Notes: generated from the letters alone by a model not told the origin. A DNA stretch of 64,000 bases from Roseibium sp. MMSF_3412 (GCF_030733265.1 NZ_JASHJI010000013.1:102204-166203); one strand, 5' to 3'; positions 32,971 to 41,324 are shown, numbered from the stretch's first letter. Program-made: numbers and translations.

Positions 32971-34158
32971 ATGCGCGTTGAAATCGTCCAGCATCCGGAC
33001 GCCTTTGCGGCGTTGCGCAAGGACTGGGAGCGGGTGCACGGCAGTGACCCGGAAGCGGGATACTTCCTGTCCTGGCGCTGGCTCGAGCAGGTGTTCCGTT
33101 CCAATCCCGGCCGCTGGAAAGTTCTGGCTGTCAGGGGGAGTGGGCCGGGAACGGGGTACGTTTGTTTCCTGCCCCTGAGCCATCACACGCACTGGAGCGA
33201 GAGCGGCCAGCGGTTCAAGACAGAGCTGAAGCCGGCGGGAAAGCTGGCTTGGGCTCAATACACAGGGTTCGTCTGTGACCCTGCCGCAGAAGAAGACGCA
33301 ATCGGGACGATCGCCGACTATCTGGCCGGTGCGCCCTGGGCGCGGATCAGTTTCAGGAACGATGGCTGCCGGCGGAGGCTGGATCTTCTGCTGCGTGTGT
33401 TTTCGGACGCGCAGTCGTACCGGATCAATTCACGCACTATGCTGATCAACAACGGCACCGTCGATAATCTCATCTGTCCGAGGCTGACCCTGCCGGACGA
33501 TTTCGATACCTACGTCCAGTCGCGGCTGAGTTCGAAAACGCGGCAGAAGGTGCGCCGGTTCTGGCGCCGCTACGAGCAGAGCGAAGACCTCAAGATTGTC
33601 GACAGCACAAACGAAACCTTTGCCCCGGATCTGGATGCGCTTCTGGATATGTGGCTGCTGCGCTGGACGCCGGTGCGCGGCGAGAAATCTGCACTCAAGG
33701 CGGCGTCCAGGTACCGGGAGGTTCTCGCCTTGAGCAACGGGATCGGCGCGATCCGTCTCAGTGCGCTCTGGCAGGGAGGCAGACGCCTCGGATCGATATG
33801 CTGCATCGCCGATGATGAGGCGAAGTATCTCTACTTCATTGTCTCCGGGCGTGACGAAACCGCGCCCGAACCGAATATCGGCCTGCTGCTCCATGTCCAC
33901 ACCATCAAATGGGCGATCGCGAACGGCATGCAGATCTATGATTTCTGCCATGGTAACGAAGCCTACAAACTCAGTTACGGGGCAGAGGAGTCTCTTCTGT
34001 CCAATGTTGAAATCGTCCGCCGCAGCGCGTGTGAGGTCGCCCAGCTGGATCCGGACCACATAGGAGATGCGATGCGCAAGACAATCGAGATGATCGAGGG
34101 CAACAAGGCCGGCGCGGCCGCCAGGGCCTGCCGCGAGCTGCTGCCTCTGATCGCATAA
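32971..34158 (+). CDS. CelD/BcsL-type GNAT acyltransferase
   Basis: The 395-residue protein has two GNAT-like halves, as in the FemAB/CelD group. The N-terminal half (YFLSWRWLEQVFRSNP) and the C-terminal half (DNLICPRLTLPDDFDTYVQS, LSSKTRQKVRRFWRRYE, then GSICCIADDEAKYLYFIVSG and YDFCHGNEAYKLSYGAEES) match the acetyltransferase family tied to exopolysaccharide and cellulose modification. No polysaccharide synthase is present, so the acceptor is open. It could be a polymer or a peptide. The preceding gene is the AKR, and the following APH-like gene is convergent. Confidence 0.85.
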   Translation: MRVEIVQHPDAFAALRKDWERVHGSDPEAGYFLSWRWLEQVFRSNPGRWKVLAVRGSGPGTGYVCFLPLSHHTHWSESGQRFKTELKPAGKLAWAQYTGFVCDPAAEEDAIGTIADYLAGAPWARISFRNDGCRRRLDLLLRVFSDAQSYRINSRTMLINNGTVDNLICPRLTLPDDFDTYVQSRLSSKTRQKVRRFWRRYEQSEDLKIVDSTNETFAPDLDALLDMWLLRWTPVRGEKSALKAASRYREVLALSNGIGAIRLSALWQGGRRLGSICCIADDEAKYLYFIVSGRDETAPEPNIGLLLHVHTIKWAIANGMQIYDFCHGNEAYKLSYGAEESLLSNVEIVRRSACEVAQLDPDHIGDAMRKTIEMIEGNKAGAAARACRELLPLIA

Positions 34159-34170
34159 GGCCGGCCGGCC

Positions 34171-35241
34171 TTACCCCGCCCTGCGTTTTTGTAGCGTGCC
34201 AAGATCAGGCAGCGCGAGATCCAGTTTTTCCATGAGATTTTCGCACCAGGGTGCCAGCGTGTGCAGCGGCGTGACCCTGAGCGACCAGCGGCGTGCCCGG
34301 TCGCACATCAGTCCGACCTCGGTCGGCGTCACACCAATCTTGTCGTTGTGAAGGCATTTTTCCCGGCTCCACCATTCACCGTCCCTGTAACGGTACCGGA
34401 TCGCCCGATGCATGCGGGCCATCATGTGAAAGACGCCGAACGCCATGAGATAGTCAAAGGCTTCCGTTTCAGACCGTTTCCGGGCAAAGCTCGCCAGGTG
34501 CTTGTCGATGAGACGGCTCTCCGTCTCGGGGTCGATGGCGGTCCACTCGTCCGACAGCACGAAAGCCAGGTCGTCCAGGGAATGCCTGCGGCCGCAGCCT
34601 TCCCAGTCAAACCAGACGATCCGGCCGTCGCAGACAAGGGCGTTTCCCGGCCTTGCGTCGGCCTTCACGAATTCGCGTGGATCGAGTGTAAACAGTGTTT
34701 CAAGTTTGCCGTAGTCGAGCAGCGGCGGCGCGATATCGACGATTTCTGAGATTTTCCGGGCGCGCATGAGATTGCCATCCGACCAGTCCCGATCAGGTCC
34801 GACCCGGGGGACGCGGTGGTGCAGGTTTTCCGCGTGCGCGAATGTCTGCAGCTCCGCCAGCGAGGACAGTGCCAGGTCGAGCGCAGCCTGGCGTTCGTGG
34901 ACGGTCTCCAGGCCATCGAGGTAAACCGGAAGCCGGACACCATCGACAAGTTCCTGAACGACCCATTCGTCGACGACCCTGATCACGCGTGGCACCAGGC
35001 CCGTTCGAGAAAGCACTTTCATGACAATGCCCTCGATTGTGGCATCGCCGGGGGAGTCACGCTTGGCAAGTACAAAACGCTCATCGCCGATTTCAGCCAT
35101 GAATGCCGACCGCGACCGCCCGCCGGGGAACGCAACCCGATCGGGAATGCGTCCGAAGGCCCGTTTGCACAGGGCCTCGATTTCCTCGCGCCGCGCCGCT
35201 TTCATGAAAGAACTCGCGTTGGATGATTTGCGTCTGGCCAT
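34171..35241 (-). CDS. APH/choline-kinase-like phosphotransferase
   Basis: The 356-residue protein has a protein-kinase-like fold of the APH family. The catalytic loop reads VKADARPGNALVCDGRIVWF, where the usual HxDxxxxN (HGDxxxxN) motif has Lys for His but keeps the Asp and Asn. The metal-binding DWEGCG follows. The N-lobe ATP lysine region is ERFVLAKRDSPGDATIEGIV. Such enzymes phosphorylate small alcohols or sugars. It is on the same strand as, and 153 bp downstream of, the HlyD gene and may belong to that transcript. It is not evidence of antibiotic resistance. Confidence 0.78.
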   Translation of the reverse strand: MARRKSSNASSFMKAARREEIEALCKRAFGRIPDRVAFPGGRSRSAFMAEIGDERFVLAKRDSPGDATIEGIVMKVLSRTGLVPRVIRVVDEWVVQELVDGVRLPVYLDGLETVHERQAALDLALSSLAELQTFAHAENLHHRVPRVGPDRDWSDGNLMRARKISEIVDIAPPLLDYGKLETLFTLDPREFVKADARPGNALVCDGRIVWFDWEGCGRRHSLDDLAFVLSDEWTAIDPETESRLIDKHLASFARKRSETEAFDYLMAFGVFHMMARMHRAIRYRYRDGEWWSREKCLHNDKIGVTPTEVGLMCDRARRWSLRVTPLHTLAPWCENLMEKLDLALPDLGTLQKRRAG

Positions 35242-35394
35242 TCGGTTTCCCTTTCGGATTTGAGGTGTTGTTCTCTCGCTGTCGTGTCTTGCCGGAATTG
35301 CTTTTCCGCGTGTGTTGCGGCGCGTTTCCCAAGATGCTGCCGCGGTTTGAAACGGGATTGTCCGATGCCCCTGACGGCTGACTGGATGTGCGGC

Positions 35395-36837
35395 TCATGG
35401 TTCGGCAAACGCCATGTCGAAACTCTGAAACAACGGACTGAGCAGGTAGACGAGGAAGGGTTGCCTGCCGGCATTGATATGGGCGTTGACGACCATGCCG
35501 GGTTTCAACAGGTCGATAAGCTGCGCATTTGCCGGCACATTTTCGGGGCGGGCATGAACCAGATAGTAGGGCTCGGTCGCCGGCGTCTGACTGACCGCGT
35601 CTGCGGACACATAGGTCAGGACTGCGCTCAAAGGTGCGTATTTGCGGCTGTCCAGTGCGGTGATGGAAACGGTCGTTGACTGGCCCTGCCTGACTTCGGC
35701 AATGTCCTGAGGCCTGACACGGGCGTGGATCGTCAAGGCGGCGGCGCTAGGCACGATCTCGCCGATGGTGTCGCCCGCGCGGACAACACCCCCGACGGTG
35801 TTGGCCGAAAACGAAACCAGTGTTCCGCTGACCGGTGCCCTGATCTCGGTGTTGGCGAGGGCTCGCTCGGCCGAAACCACGCGATCCCGGATCTCGGCAA
35901 GCTCCCCCAGTACCCTTGTCATTTCCCCGGCGACCCGCTGGCGCTGGCCCGAGACATAAGCCTCGACCCGGTTGCCCGCCTCATTCCGGCGTTCGTCGAT
36001 CCGGGCAATCTCGCTGTCCAGGAATGCAATCTCCGCAACAAGTTCACTTTCTTCGCGTTCGTTTTTCCAGGCCCGGGCCCGTGACACATAGCCGTCGCGC
36101 ACCAGCGGCCGGATGGCGGCGATTTCCTTTCTCAGGAACCGGAGTTTGTCAGTGAGGCCCGTGTGGCGGGCAACCAGTCCCGCTCTCTCGTGTGTCAGGC
36201 TGTTGCTGTGGTTGCGAAGCGCTTCGATTTCCGCGTCGACGGCCTGGTCGGCAAACCGCTGTTCCAACTGCTGGCTGGCGAAAATTGCGCGGATCGGGTC
36301 ACCTGAAGGGTTTGACGCCCGGTTCGCGGAAAGAGCGCCGATCTCCGCTTCCGCGCCGCGCTCTTCCGTGCCGGCATCAAATTTTTTCATGCGCAGTTTC
36401 CATCCGCCGTCACGTGCGGTTCGACCGTTCTCTTGCGCGGGATGGAAACCGGCGCCGGTCCGCAGCGCCTCAAGATGTGCCTTCGTGGCCAGCAGCACGG
36501 CCTGCCGCGCCTGCAATTCCGACAACTCGGCGCGTTTCGCCTCCGCGTCGAGAAGCATGATCAGATCGCCGGCCGCAACCTTTGCGCCTTCGGCAACTTC
36601 GATGGACCGGATGCGGCCGCCCTCCTCGTGTTGCAGGAGCTTGTTTCTGCCGGCAGCCGCAATGGTGCCTTCGGCGACAATCGACGACTGGAGCGGAACC
36701 AGTAATCCCCACAACAGGAAAACGGCGAGAAACGTGTAGACGATTTTCTTGCCGCGCGAGACAATCCCGCCAATCTCCGTGTGCGACATGTAATCCGTTG
36801 CGGCCGGGGTCTGAATTGCGCTTTCCTTCATCGTCAC
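35395..36837 (-). CDS. Type I secretion periplasmic adaptor (HlyD family)
   Basis: The 480-residue membrane-fusion protein has one inner-membrane helix (KKIVYTFLAVFLLWGLLVPL, about residues 30-50) and a lipoyl half-motif (GTIAAAGRNKLLQHEEGGRI). Long coiled-coil hairpins (residues 85-320) and the second lipoyl/beta-barrel part (NTEIRAPVSGTLVSF, GGVVRAGDTIGEIVPS) follow, ending with GMVVNAHINAGRQPFLVYL. It bridges the ABC exporter to an outer-membrane TolC-type channel, and no TolC gene is present here. The start overlaps the ABC stop by 4 bp, so the two are coupled. Confidence 0.92.
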   Translation of the reverse strand: MTMKESAIQTPAATDYMSHTEIGGIVSRGKKIVYTFLAVFLLWGLLVPLQSSIVAEGTIAAAGRNKLLQHEEGGRIRSIEVAEGAKVAAGDLIMLLDAEAKRAELSELQARQAVLLATKAHLEALRTGAGFHPAQENGRTARDGGWKLRMKKFDAGTEERGAEAEIGALSANRASNPSGDPIRAIFASQQLEQRFADQAVDAEIEALRNHSNSLTHERAGLVARHTGLTDKLRFLRKEIAAIRPLVRDGYVSRARAWKNEREESELVAEIAFLDSEIARIDERRNEAGNRVEAYVSGQRQRVAGEMTRVLGELAEIRDRVVSAERALANTEIRAPVSGTLVSFSANTVGGVVRAGDTIGEIVPSAAALTIHARVRPQDIAEVRQGQSTTVSITALDSRKYAPLSAVLTYVSADAVSQTPATEPYYLVHARPENVPANAQLIDLLKPGMVVNAHINAGRQPFLVYLLSPLFQSFDMAFAEP

Positions 36838-38684
36838 AACATCCGTGATTGCCGTGAAGAGGCTTCGAAGAGTGCATCAGGCCGCGCGAGCAGATCTTCC
36901 GCGTCGTTCTCGAGGCCATCTCCGATGTGCTGGCGCCTGACCTCCCGGATCCGGGCAAGCGCCGTTGCCGCATTTGCAGACCTTTCCGGCGGCGCCGGCC
37001 GGGCAGGCCCACCCCCCTCCTGCTTGCGTGACGAGGACGCGCCTTTTGCCTGTTTGCCGTTGAGGGGGTGGAGTTGACCGGAACTGATCTCAAAGACCCT
37101 GTCCGCGGCTGCCTGCATCCGTGAGCGGCGTGACATCACCAATATTGCGACGCCGGCTTTAGTCAGCTTTTCGAGCGTGCCGATAAGTTCCTTCTGGCCG
37201 TCGCGGTCAAGGTCTGCGTCCGGTTCATCGAGAACAAGGAAACGCGGACTGTCAAAACATGCGCGGGCAAGCGCAAGCTTGACCTTCTGCCGGTCGGTGA
37301 GCCTGATGTTGCCGCGCTCAAGAACCGTTGCATAGCCTTCCGGAAGCGACTGGATCATCTCATGCGCATTGGCGATTTTTGCAGCGCGAACAAGACGGTC
37401 GGAACTGTTGCTCCTGGAGAGCCTGGTGATGTTTTCCGACACCGGCACCGGGAAGAACTTTATGTCCTGGGCGACATAGCCAACGGTCCGTCCCCAGTCC
37501 GCGTCGCTCCAGTTCTGCCTTGGAAGGTCGTTTATCTTCAGGAACCCGGCCTGCGGATCGATGGCCCCGCACATAATCCTTGCCAGCGTGGTCTTGCCAC
37601 TGGCCGGCCTTCCGGTCACGACCGTCAGGGTTCCGGGCGTAATGTCCATTGAGACACCGTCCAGGATGCGGAGACGCGCCTTTTGCCTGGTACTGGAATA
37701 GTGAATGTTGTCTGCGCTGATGCGGTTGCTGCTTGCGCGGAAGGCCTGTTCCACGGGAAGGCACTCCGCAGTTTCCATCAAGTCGCCGAGGCTCAGGTGC
37801 GCGCGATAACTTTTCGTGATTGCCGCCCAGCCGCCGATCGTCAGATCCACGGGAGACAACATCCTGTTCGTGATCAGGATCGCTGCAAAAATGATCACAC
37901 TTGGCATTGAAGAGGACAGCACCAGCAGCGCTCCCACCGAAACGATCATGACCTGGATAATCTGTTTCAGAAACGTGCCGGCGGCCGAATAGCCCGACGT
38001 GAGACGGGAGACATCGTCGGCCGCTTCGGTGTTCGTGCCCAGTTTCTTTTTCCACCGGTTCTGAAGTTTGCCGGTCATGCCCATGGCACGCACTTCGTCG
38101 GTGCCGCGCAAGGTTGCAGAGGCGAAATTGAAGGCATCCGCTTCCCGGTTTTCCGCTACCGTCTGCGCGGCCGAGACCGACCGGTTGCTCAGAACAGCCA
38201 GGCAGACCATCGCGGCAAGGCCGACGGTCGCAACAACGCCGAGCCAGACATTGAGCAGAAACAGGGCGATGAGAAACAGCAGTGAAAATGGAAGGTCGTG
38301 CAATCCAATGAACAGCCGGCTGCTCAGGAAACCTGCAACCGTTCTCAGTTTGCTGATCGTCTTGGATGTGCTCAGTGTTTGATCGTCGGTTCGAACCATG
38401 CATTGGACGAGCTTGTCATGGTGATCCATGAGGTATCTGTTTGCCAATCGACGAGCGATCCTGCGGCGTGAAAAGTCTGCGAACGCGCTGACTGCCAGCA
38501 TGGTCACGACAATCAGTGTGAGGAAGACAAGTGTTGATATGCTGCCCGATTTCAGGACGCGGCTGTAGACCTGCAGTATGTGAAGTGGGAGCGCCAGCAA
38601 GAGGATGTTTGTCGCGACTGAAAAAACGAGCATCCATCGCATGTACGGGACGTAGTTTTTGTCTATTTTCAGATCTTCAAACAC
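36834..38684 (-). CDS. Type I secretion ABC exporter with degenerate signature and H-loop
   Basis: The 616-residue fused exporter belongs to the PrtD/HlyB class without an N-terminal peptidase domain. A six-helix membrane part (residues 15-290) is followed by an ATPase with Walker A GRPASGKTT (358-366), Q-loop Q406 and Walker B FLVLDE (482-487). The ABC signature, LSGGQ in relatives, is LTDRQ (462-466). The switch histidine expected after strand 8 (VTHR in relatives) is Ser518 in ILVMSRRS. A disordered Lys/Pro/Ala tail follows residue 540. It may hydrolyse ATP poorly, or pair with another subunit. Its substrate is probably the repeat protein encoded immediately upstream. Confidence 0.9.
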   Translation of the reverse strand: MFEDLKIDKNYVPYMRWMLVFSVATNILLLALPLHILQVYSRVLKSGSISTLVFLTLIVVTMLAVSAFADFSRRRIARRLANRYLMDHHDKLVQCMVRTDDQTLSTSKTISKLRTVAGFLSSRLFIGLHDLPFSLLFLIALFLLNVWLGVVATVGLAAMVCLAVLSNRSVSAAQTVAENREADAFNFASATLRGTDEVRAMGMTGKLQNRWKKKLGTNTEAADDVSRLTSGYSAAGTFLKQIIQVMIVSVGALLVLSSSMPSVIIFAAILITNRMLSPVDLTIGGWAAITKSYRAHLSLGDLMETAECLPVEQAFRASSNRISADNIHYSSTRQKARLRILDGVSMDITPGTLTVVTGRPASGKTTLARIMCGAIDPQAGFLKINDLPRQNWSDADWGRTVGYVAQDIKFFPVPVSENITRLSRSNSSDRLVRAAKIANAHEMIQSLPEGYATVLERGNIRLTDRQKVKLALARACFDSPRFLVLDEPDADLDRDGQKELIGTLEKLTKAGVAILVMSRRSRMQAAADRVFEISSGQLHPLNGKQAKGASSSRKQEGGGPARPAPPERSANAATALARIREVRRQHIGDGLENDAEDLLARPDALFEASSRQSRML

Positions 38685-38738
38685 GAAATCGCGTTCCTCT
38701 GATTGATCGTTTTTCGAGACGTATCCCGTGAAAGTCGT

Positions 38739-38765
38739 GGTCCTCGCCGACTGCCGGCGAGGACC
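38739..38765 (-). terminator. Strong hairpin between substrate gene and exporter genes
   Basis: A perfect 11-bp stem (38739-38749 and 38755-38765, arms GGTCCTCGCCG and CGGCGAGGACC) encloses a 5-nt loop 33 bp after the repeat-protein stop. On the minus strand no T-run follows, so it fits an attenuator or RNA-stabilising element. On the plus strand a T6 tract (38768-38773) would make it a terminator. Confidence 0.6.
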
Positions 38766-38797
38766 GATTTTTTCGAGGTGGCTATATGGTTGGCCGA

Positions 38798-39256
38798 CTA
38801 GGAGTAGTCTCCGTCGTCGTGACCGCCGTGATCGCCGTGGCCTCCATGCCAGCCGCCATGGTCATAGTGTTTGTGGCTGTCGTGGTACGAGCCGTGATCA
38901 TTGGATCCGCCGCCGGAGCCTGAGCCTGAGCCTTTCGATCCGGAACCTGAACCGGAGCCTTTCGATCCGGAGCCTGAGCCTGAGCCTTTCGATCCGGAGC
39001 CTGAACCGGAGCCTTTCGATCCGGAACCGGTGCCTTTCGTGCCAGAGCCTTTCGTGCCGGAGCCTGAACCTTTTGAGCCTGAGCCTTTCGAACCGGAGCC
39101 GGAGCCTTTTGAGCCGGTGCCCGAACCCTTCGACCCGGTACCGGAACCCTTGGATCCCGAGCCATCAGACCGGGTGTCATGGTTGTCTTCACGATCGTCA
39201 TCATCGTTGCGACCCCACGAATACCATTGATAGTGTTTTGAATGTGATCTTGGCAT
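38798..39256 (-). CDS. Gly/Ser/Lys-repeat protein with His/Asp-rich tail, probable T1SS product
   Basis: The 152-residue low-complexity protein has three zones. Residues 1-30 are charged and aromatic (MPRSHSKHYQWYSWGRNDDD). Residues 31-117 consist of KGSGSGS-like units with eleven (S/T)-K-G-(S/T) steps. The tail (118-152) carries nine His plus Gly/Asp, with GGHGDHGGHDDGD reminiscent of a degenerate RTX nonapeptide. There is no signal peptide or double-glycine leader. The gene starts at ATG 39256 after AAGGGAAG and is followed by a strong hairpin and then the T1SS ABC/HlyD genes, the order usual for dedicated T1SS substrates. The opposite strand also has a Pro/Glu-repeat frame (38901-39230), but it lacks a plausible start site and partners. 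Secretion is inferred. Confidence 0.7.
   Translation of the reverse strand: MPRSHSKHYQWYSWGRNDDDDREDNHDTRSDGSGSKGSGTGSKGSGTGSKGSGSGSKGSGSKGSGSGTKGSGTKGTGSGSKGSGSGSGSKGSGSGSGSKGSGSGSGSKGSGSGSGGGSNDHGSYHDSHKHYDHGGWHGGHGDHGGHDDGDYS
38905..39166. repeat. Imperfect minisatellite within the repeat-protein gene
   Basis: Tandem imperfect units of about 18-24 bp, built from a GAGCCTGAGCCTTTCGATCC-like core with GAG/GAA and GAT/GTG/GAG variants, encode the KGSG(S/T)GS protein repeats on the minus strand. Length variation by slippage is expected. Confidence 0.85.
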
Positions 39257-39533
39257 CGAATGCTTCCCTTGTTGTTTGAAGCATTTCTATATTTTAAATA
39301 AAATTAAGTAAAAGCGTTGTTTAATCTACAGTTAACTTTAAGCTTTTTTATATAAATGTTAAGTCTCGTCCGTTTTTCATTTCGTTGTCTTGTGAATTGA
39401 TTTCATTTGCTAGAATCGTGATCTTAACCAAGACCGCGATCAACTTTCCATTTTTTTGCAAATCGGCCTCGCGCGCGCCTGTCCAGGGCTGATAATCTGT
39501 CCGGTGACAGCTTTGCAGGTTACGGAGATCGGT

Positions 39534-39917
39534 ATGGTCATTTGCACTTTCGGCGTCCGCTACCGGGACGACATCGACTGGGAACTGCACAGGAAGCTGA
39601 CCGATGACATGGCGCATGCAGTTGCAGGAATGCCCGGCTTCATATCCCTCAAGTTCTACAAGGCGGACGATGGCGACCAGATCGGTATCATCCGGTTCCG
39701 GAGCCGCGAAGATCTGAAGAGCTGGCGCGATGACATTGCCCACAGGGGCGCCTGGGGACATGCCCCGAAGCTCTATCACGAGTTCTGGGTCCAGAACGCG
39801 GAAACCTTTGACGACTACGTCTGGATCGACGGCGTGCATCATGACTGTGATCAGACCGACCGGTTCCAGATGACGAAGGACGAGGTTCTGAAATCCATTG
39901 CGACGGACCGATCCTGA
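39534..39917 (+). CDS. Antibiotic-biosynthesis-monooxygenase-like (ABM) domain protein
   Basis: Starting at ATG 39534, which follows GGAG, the protein has 127 residues. The sequence MVICTFGVRYRDDIDWELHR, then GMPGFISLKFYKADDGDQIG and KSWRDDIAHRGAWGHAPKLY, is that of a dimeric alpha/beta-barrel ABM-like domain in which the W-x-x-x-x-H-x-x-A helix is conserved. Extending the frame to 39456 adds a non-homologous segment. Members are monooxygenases, heme-degrading enzymes or of unknown role, and here no function is assigned. It is not clearly linked to its neighbours. Confidence 0.7.
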   Translation: MVICTFGVRYRDDIDWELHRKLTDDMAHAVAGMPGFISLKFYKADDGDQIGIIRFRSREDLKSWRDDIAHRGAWGHAPKLYHEFWVQNAETFDDYVWIDGVHHDCDQTDRFQMTKDEVLKSIATDRS

Positions 39918-40396
39918 CGCGCTGCCGTGCAGGCCGGTGCACATGACGGCTGGGGGCTGACTTCCGCCGGAAGCATGTCATCCGGCTGCAGCGCAACGCG
40001 AGCCGGAACCGGGGTGGCCATGGCCTGCCGGCGCTCGCGATGACCGTTCCGGCAGAACGTGGCACCGCGGTCGCGGGTCTCAAACCGTTCGCCGGGCGTG
40101 ACGAGTGCGGAGCCGGAGCATTTGCTGCCAGCGTGCCGCATCTGATTTTGAGGCTTCGCCATTCCCCGATCTCATCCCGTGTAGGCGCGGGAGTGCTGAC
40201 TCACAGGTAAGGCGGCAAGGCCCGAATACGTGGCCCGTCCTTCGAGGCTTCGCTTTGCCGCGCATCTCACGATGAGGGGGAATTGCGAGAAGCTTCTGCG
40301 CATTCTCGTTCGCTGCTTTCATAACCACCACACGCCGGTCGCGTTTACTCAAGCAAGCATGATGTCGGCCGCGGGCACGCTGTCGTTCAAATAGTC
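39918..40396. other. Intergenic region with diverged intergenic repeat
   Basis: No gene is seen in 479 bp. Around 40070-40110 the GGTCTCAAACCGTTCGCCGG segment followed by GCGTGACGA is a diverged copy of the repeat at 59097-59187 and 59337-59427. The last 80 bp before 40397 are promoter-like for the ABC importer operon. Confidence 0.45.
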
Positions 40397-40410
40397 GATT
40401 GTTGACAATC
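40397..40410. promoter_or_regulatory. GntR-type operator upstream of ABC importer
   Basis: GATTGT-TG-ACAATC is a perfect 6+6 palindrome with a 2-bp centre, matching the TTGT-N2-ACAA type often bound by FCD-GntR proteins. ATTGTCA, a second partial half-site, follows at 40415-40421. It lies about 80 bp upstream of the first importer gene, and the operon ends with a GntR gene. Confidence 0.55.
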
Positions 40411-40487
40411 TACCATTGTCACGCTTTTATGATGTGAGACGCGCGCTTCCCAAATGGCGCCGGAAGCAGAAAAAGGGGAACCCACAG

Positions 40488-41324
40488 ATGAAACTGAACC
40501 GTCGAACAGTTCTGACCCTCGCCGGAGCCACGGTGGCTTCAACACTCGCCGCCGGCGGACTGCCTGCGCTTGCCGCCGGGTCTCTGGATGACATCAAGGA
40601 ACGCGGCAAGCTCCGTGTCGGCGTGACCCAGGCGCCGCCCTGGTACTCGAAAGATCCGGCAACCGGTGAATGGTCATCGGGCGTCGGGGTCTCCGCAGGC
40701 AAGGCGATGGCGGAGGCACTCGGGGTGGAGTTCGAACCTGTAGAGGTTACCTGGGGAACCGCGGTCGCAGCACTCCAAAGCAACAAGATCGACGTCATGT
40801 TCGTTCTGGATGCAACGGAAGAGCGCAAGAAAGCCGCCAGCTTCCCGGACAATCCGCTGCTCTATTATTCGCTCGCCGTTCTTGCCAAGGACGACGTTCC
40901 GGTCACGTCCTGGGATGATCTCAACAAGCCGGAGATCAAGATAGCCGTTCCGCAGGCGACCAGCATGGACAAGTTCCTGACCGAAAATGTCGGCAATGCG
41001 GACATTCAACGCTTTCCGGGCAACACCGAAGCCATCGCAGCGTTCCAGTCCGGGCGTGTCGACGCAGTCTGCCTGTTCCATCCGCCGCTGATCGCCGCGC
41101 GCCAGAAACTCGGCCGCGGCAAGATCGCCGTTCCGTCTCCGGTCAAGTCGAATCCGACCAGTGCCGCCGTGCGCAAGGGCGATACGGATTTCGTCGCCTT
41201 TGTCGATGCGCAACTGGCGGACTATTACCAGTCAGGCCAGATCCAGACATGGTACGAGGAATTCCTCACCGGCTTCGGTCTCGATCCGAAATCCGCTCCG
41301 CCGATCATCAAGGAACTCCTCTAA
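40488..41324 (+). CDS. Amino-acid ABC transporter substrate-binding protein
   Basis: From ATG 40488 the protein has 278 residues. A Tat-like signal (MKLNRRTVLTLAGATVASTL) precedes the mature domain that starts near GSLDDIKERGKLRVGVTQAP, the signature of family-3 (polar amino acid) binding proteins. QSGRVDAVCLFHPPLI lies in lobe 2. The operon has two permeases and one ATPase, the classical PAAT set. An upstream extension of the frame to 40416 is not needed. Confidence 0.92.
   Translation: MKLNRRTVLTLAGATVASTLAAGGLPALAAGSLDDIKERGKLRVGVTQAPPWYSKDPATGEWSSGVGVSAGKAMAEALGVEFEPVEVTWGTAVAALQSNKIDVMFVLDATEERKKAASFPDNPLLYYSLAVLAKDDVPVTSWDDLNKPEIKIAVPQATSMDKFLTENVGNADIQRFPGNTEAIAAFQSGRVDAVCLFHPPLIAARQKLGRGKIAVPSPVKSNPTSAAVRKGDTDFVAFVDAQLADYYQSGQIQTWYEEFLTGFGLDPKSAPPIIKELL

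Noticed and set aside
34171..35241. Aminoglycoside resistance gene
   Set aside because: The APH-like fold alone does not imply resistance. The catalytic loop is unusual and the context is not mobile.
38905..39166. Possible CRISPR-like array
   Set aside because: The units are imperfect and contiguous without unique spacers, and they encode protein repeats.
38901..39230. Plus-strand Pro/Glu-repeat frame opposite the KGS-repeat gene
   Set aside because: It is a translation of the same minisatellite with no ribosome site and a meaningless C-terminus. The minus frame has structured ends and the T1SS context.
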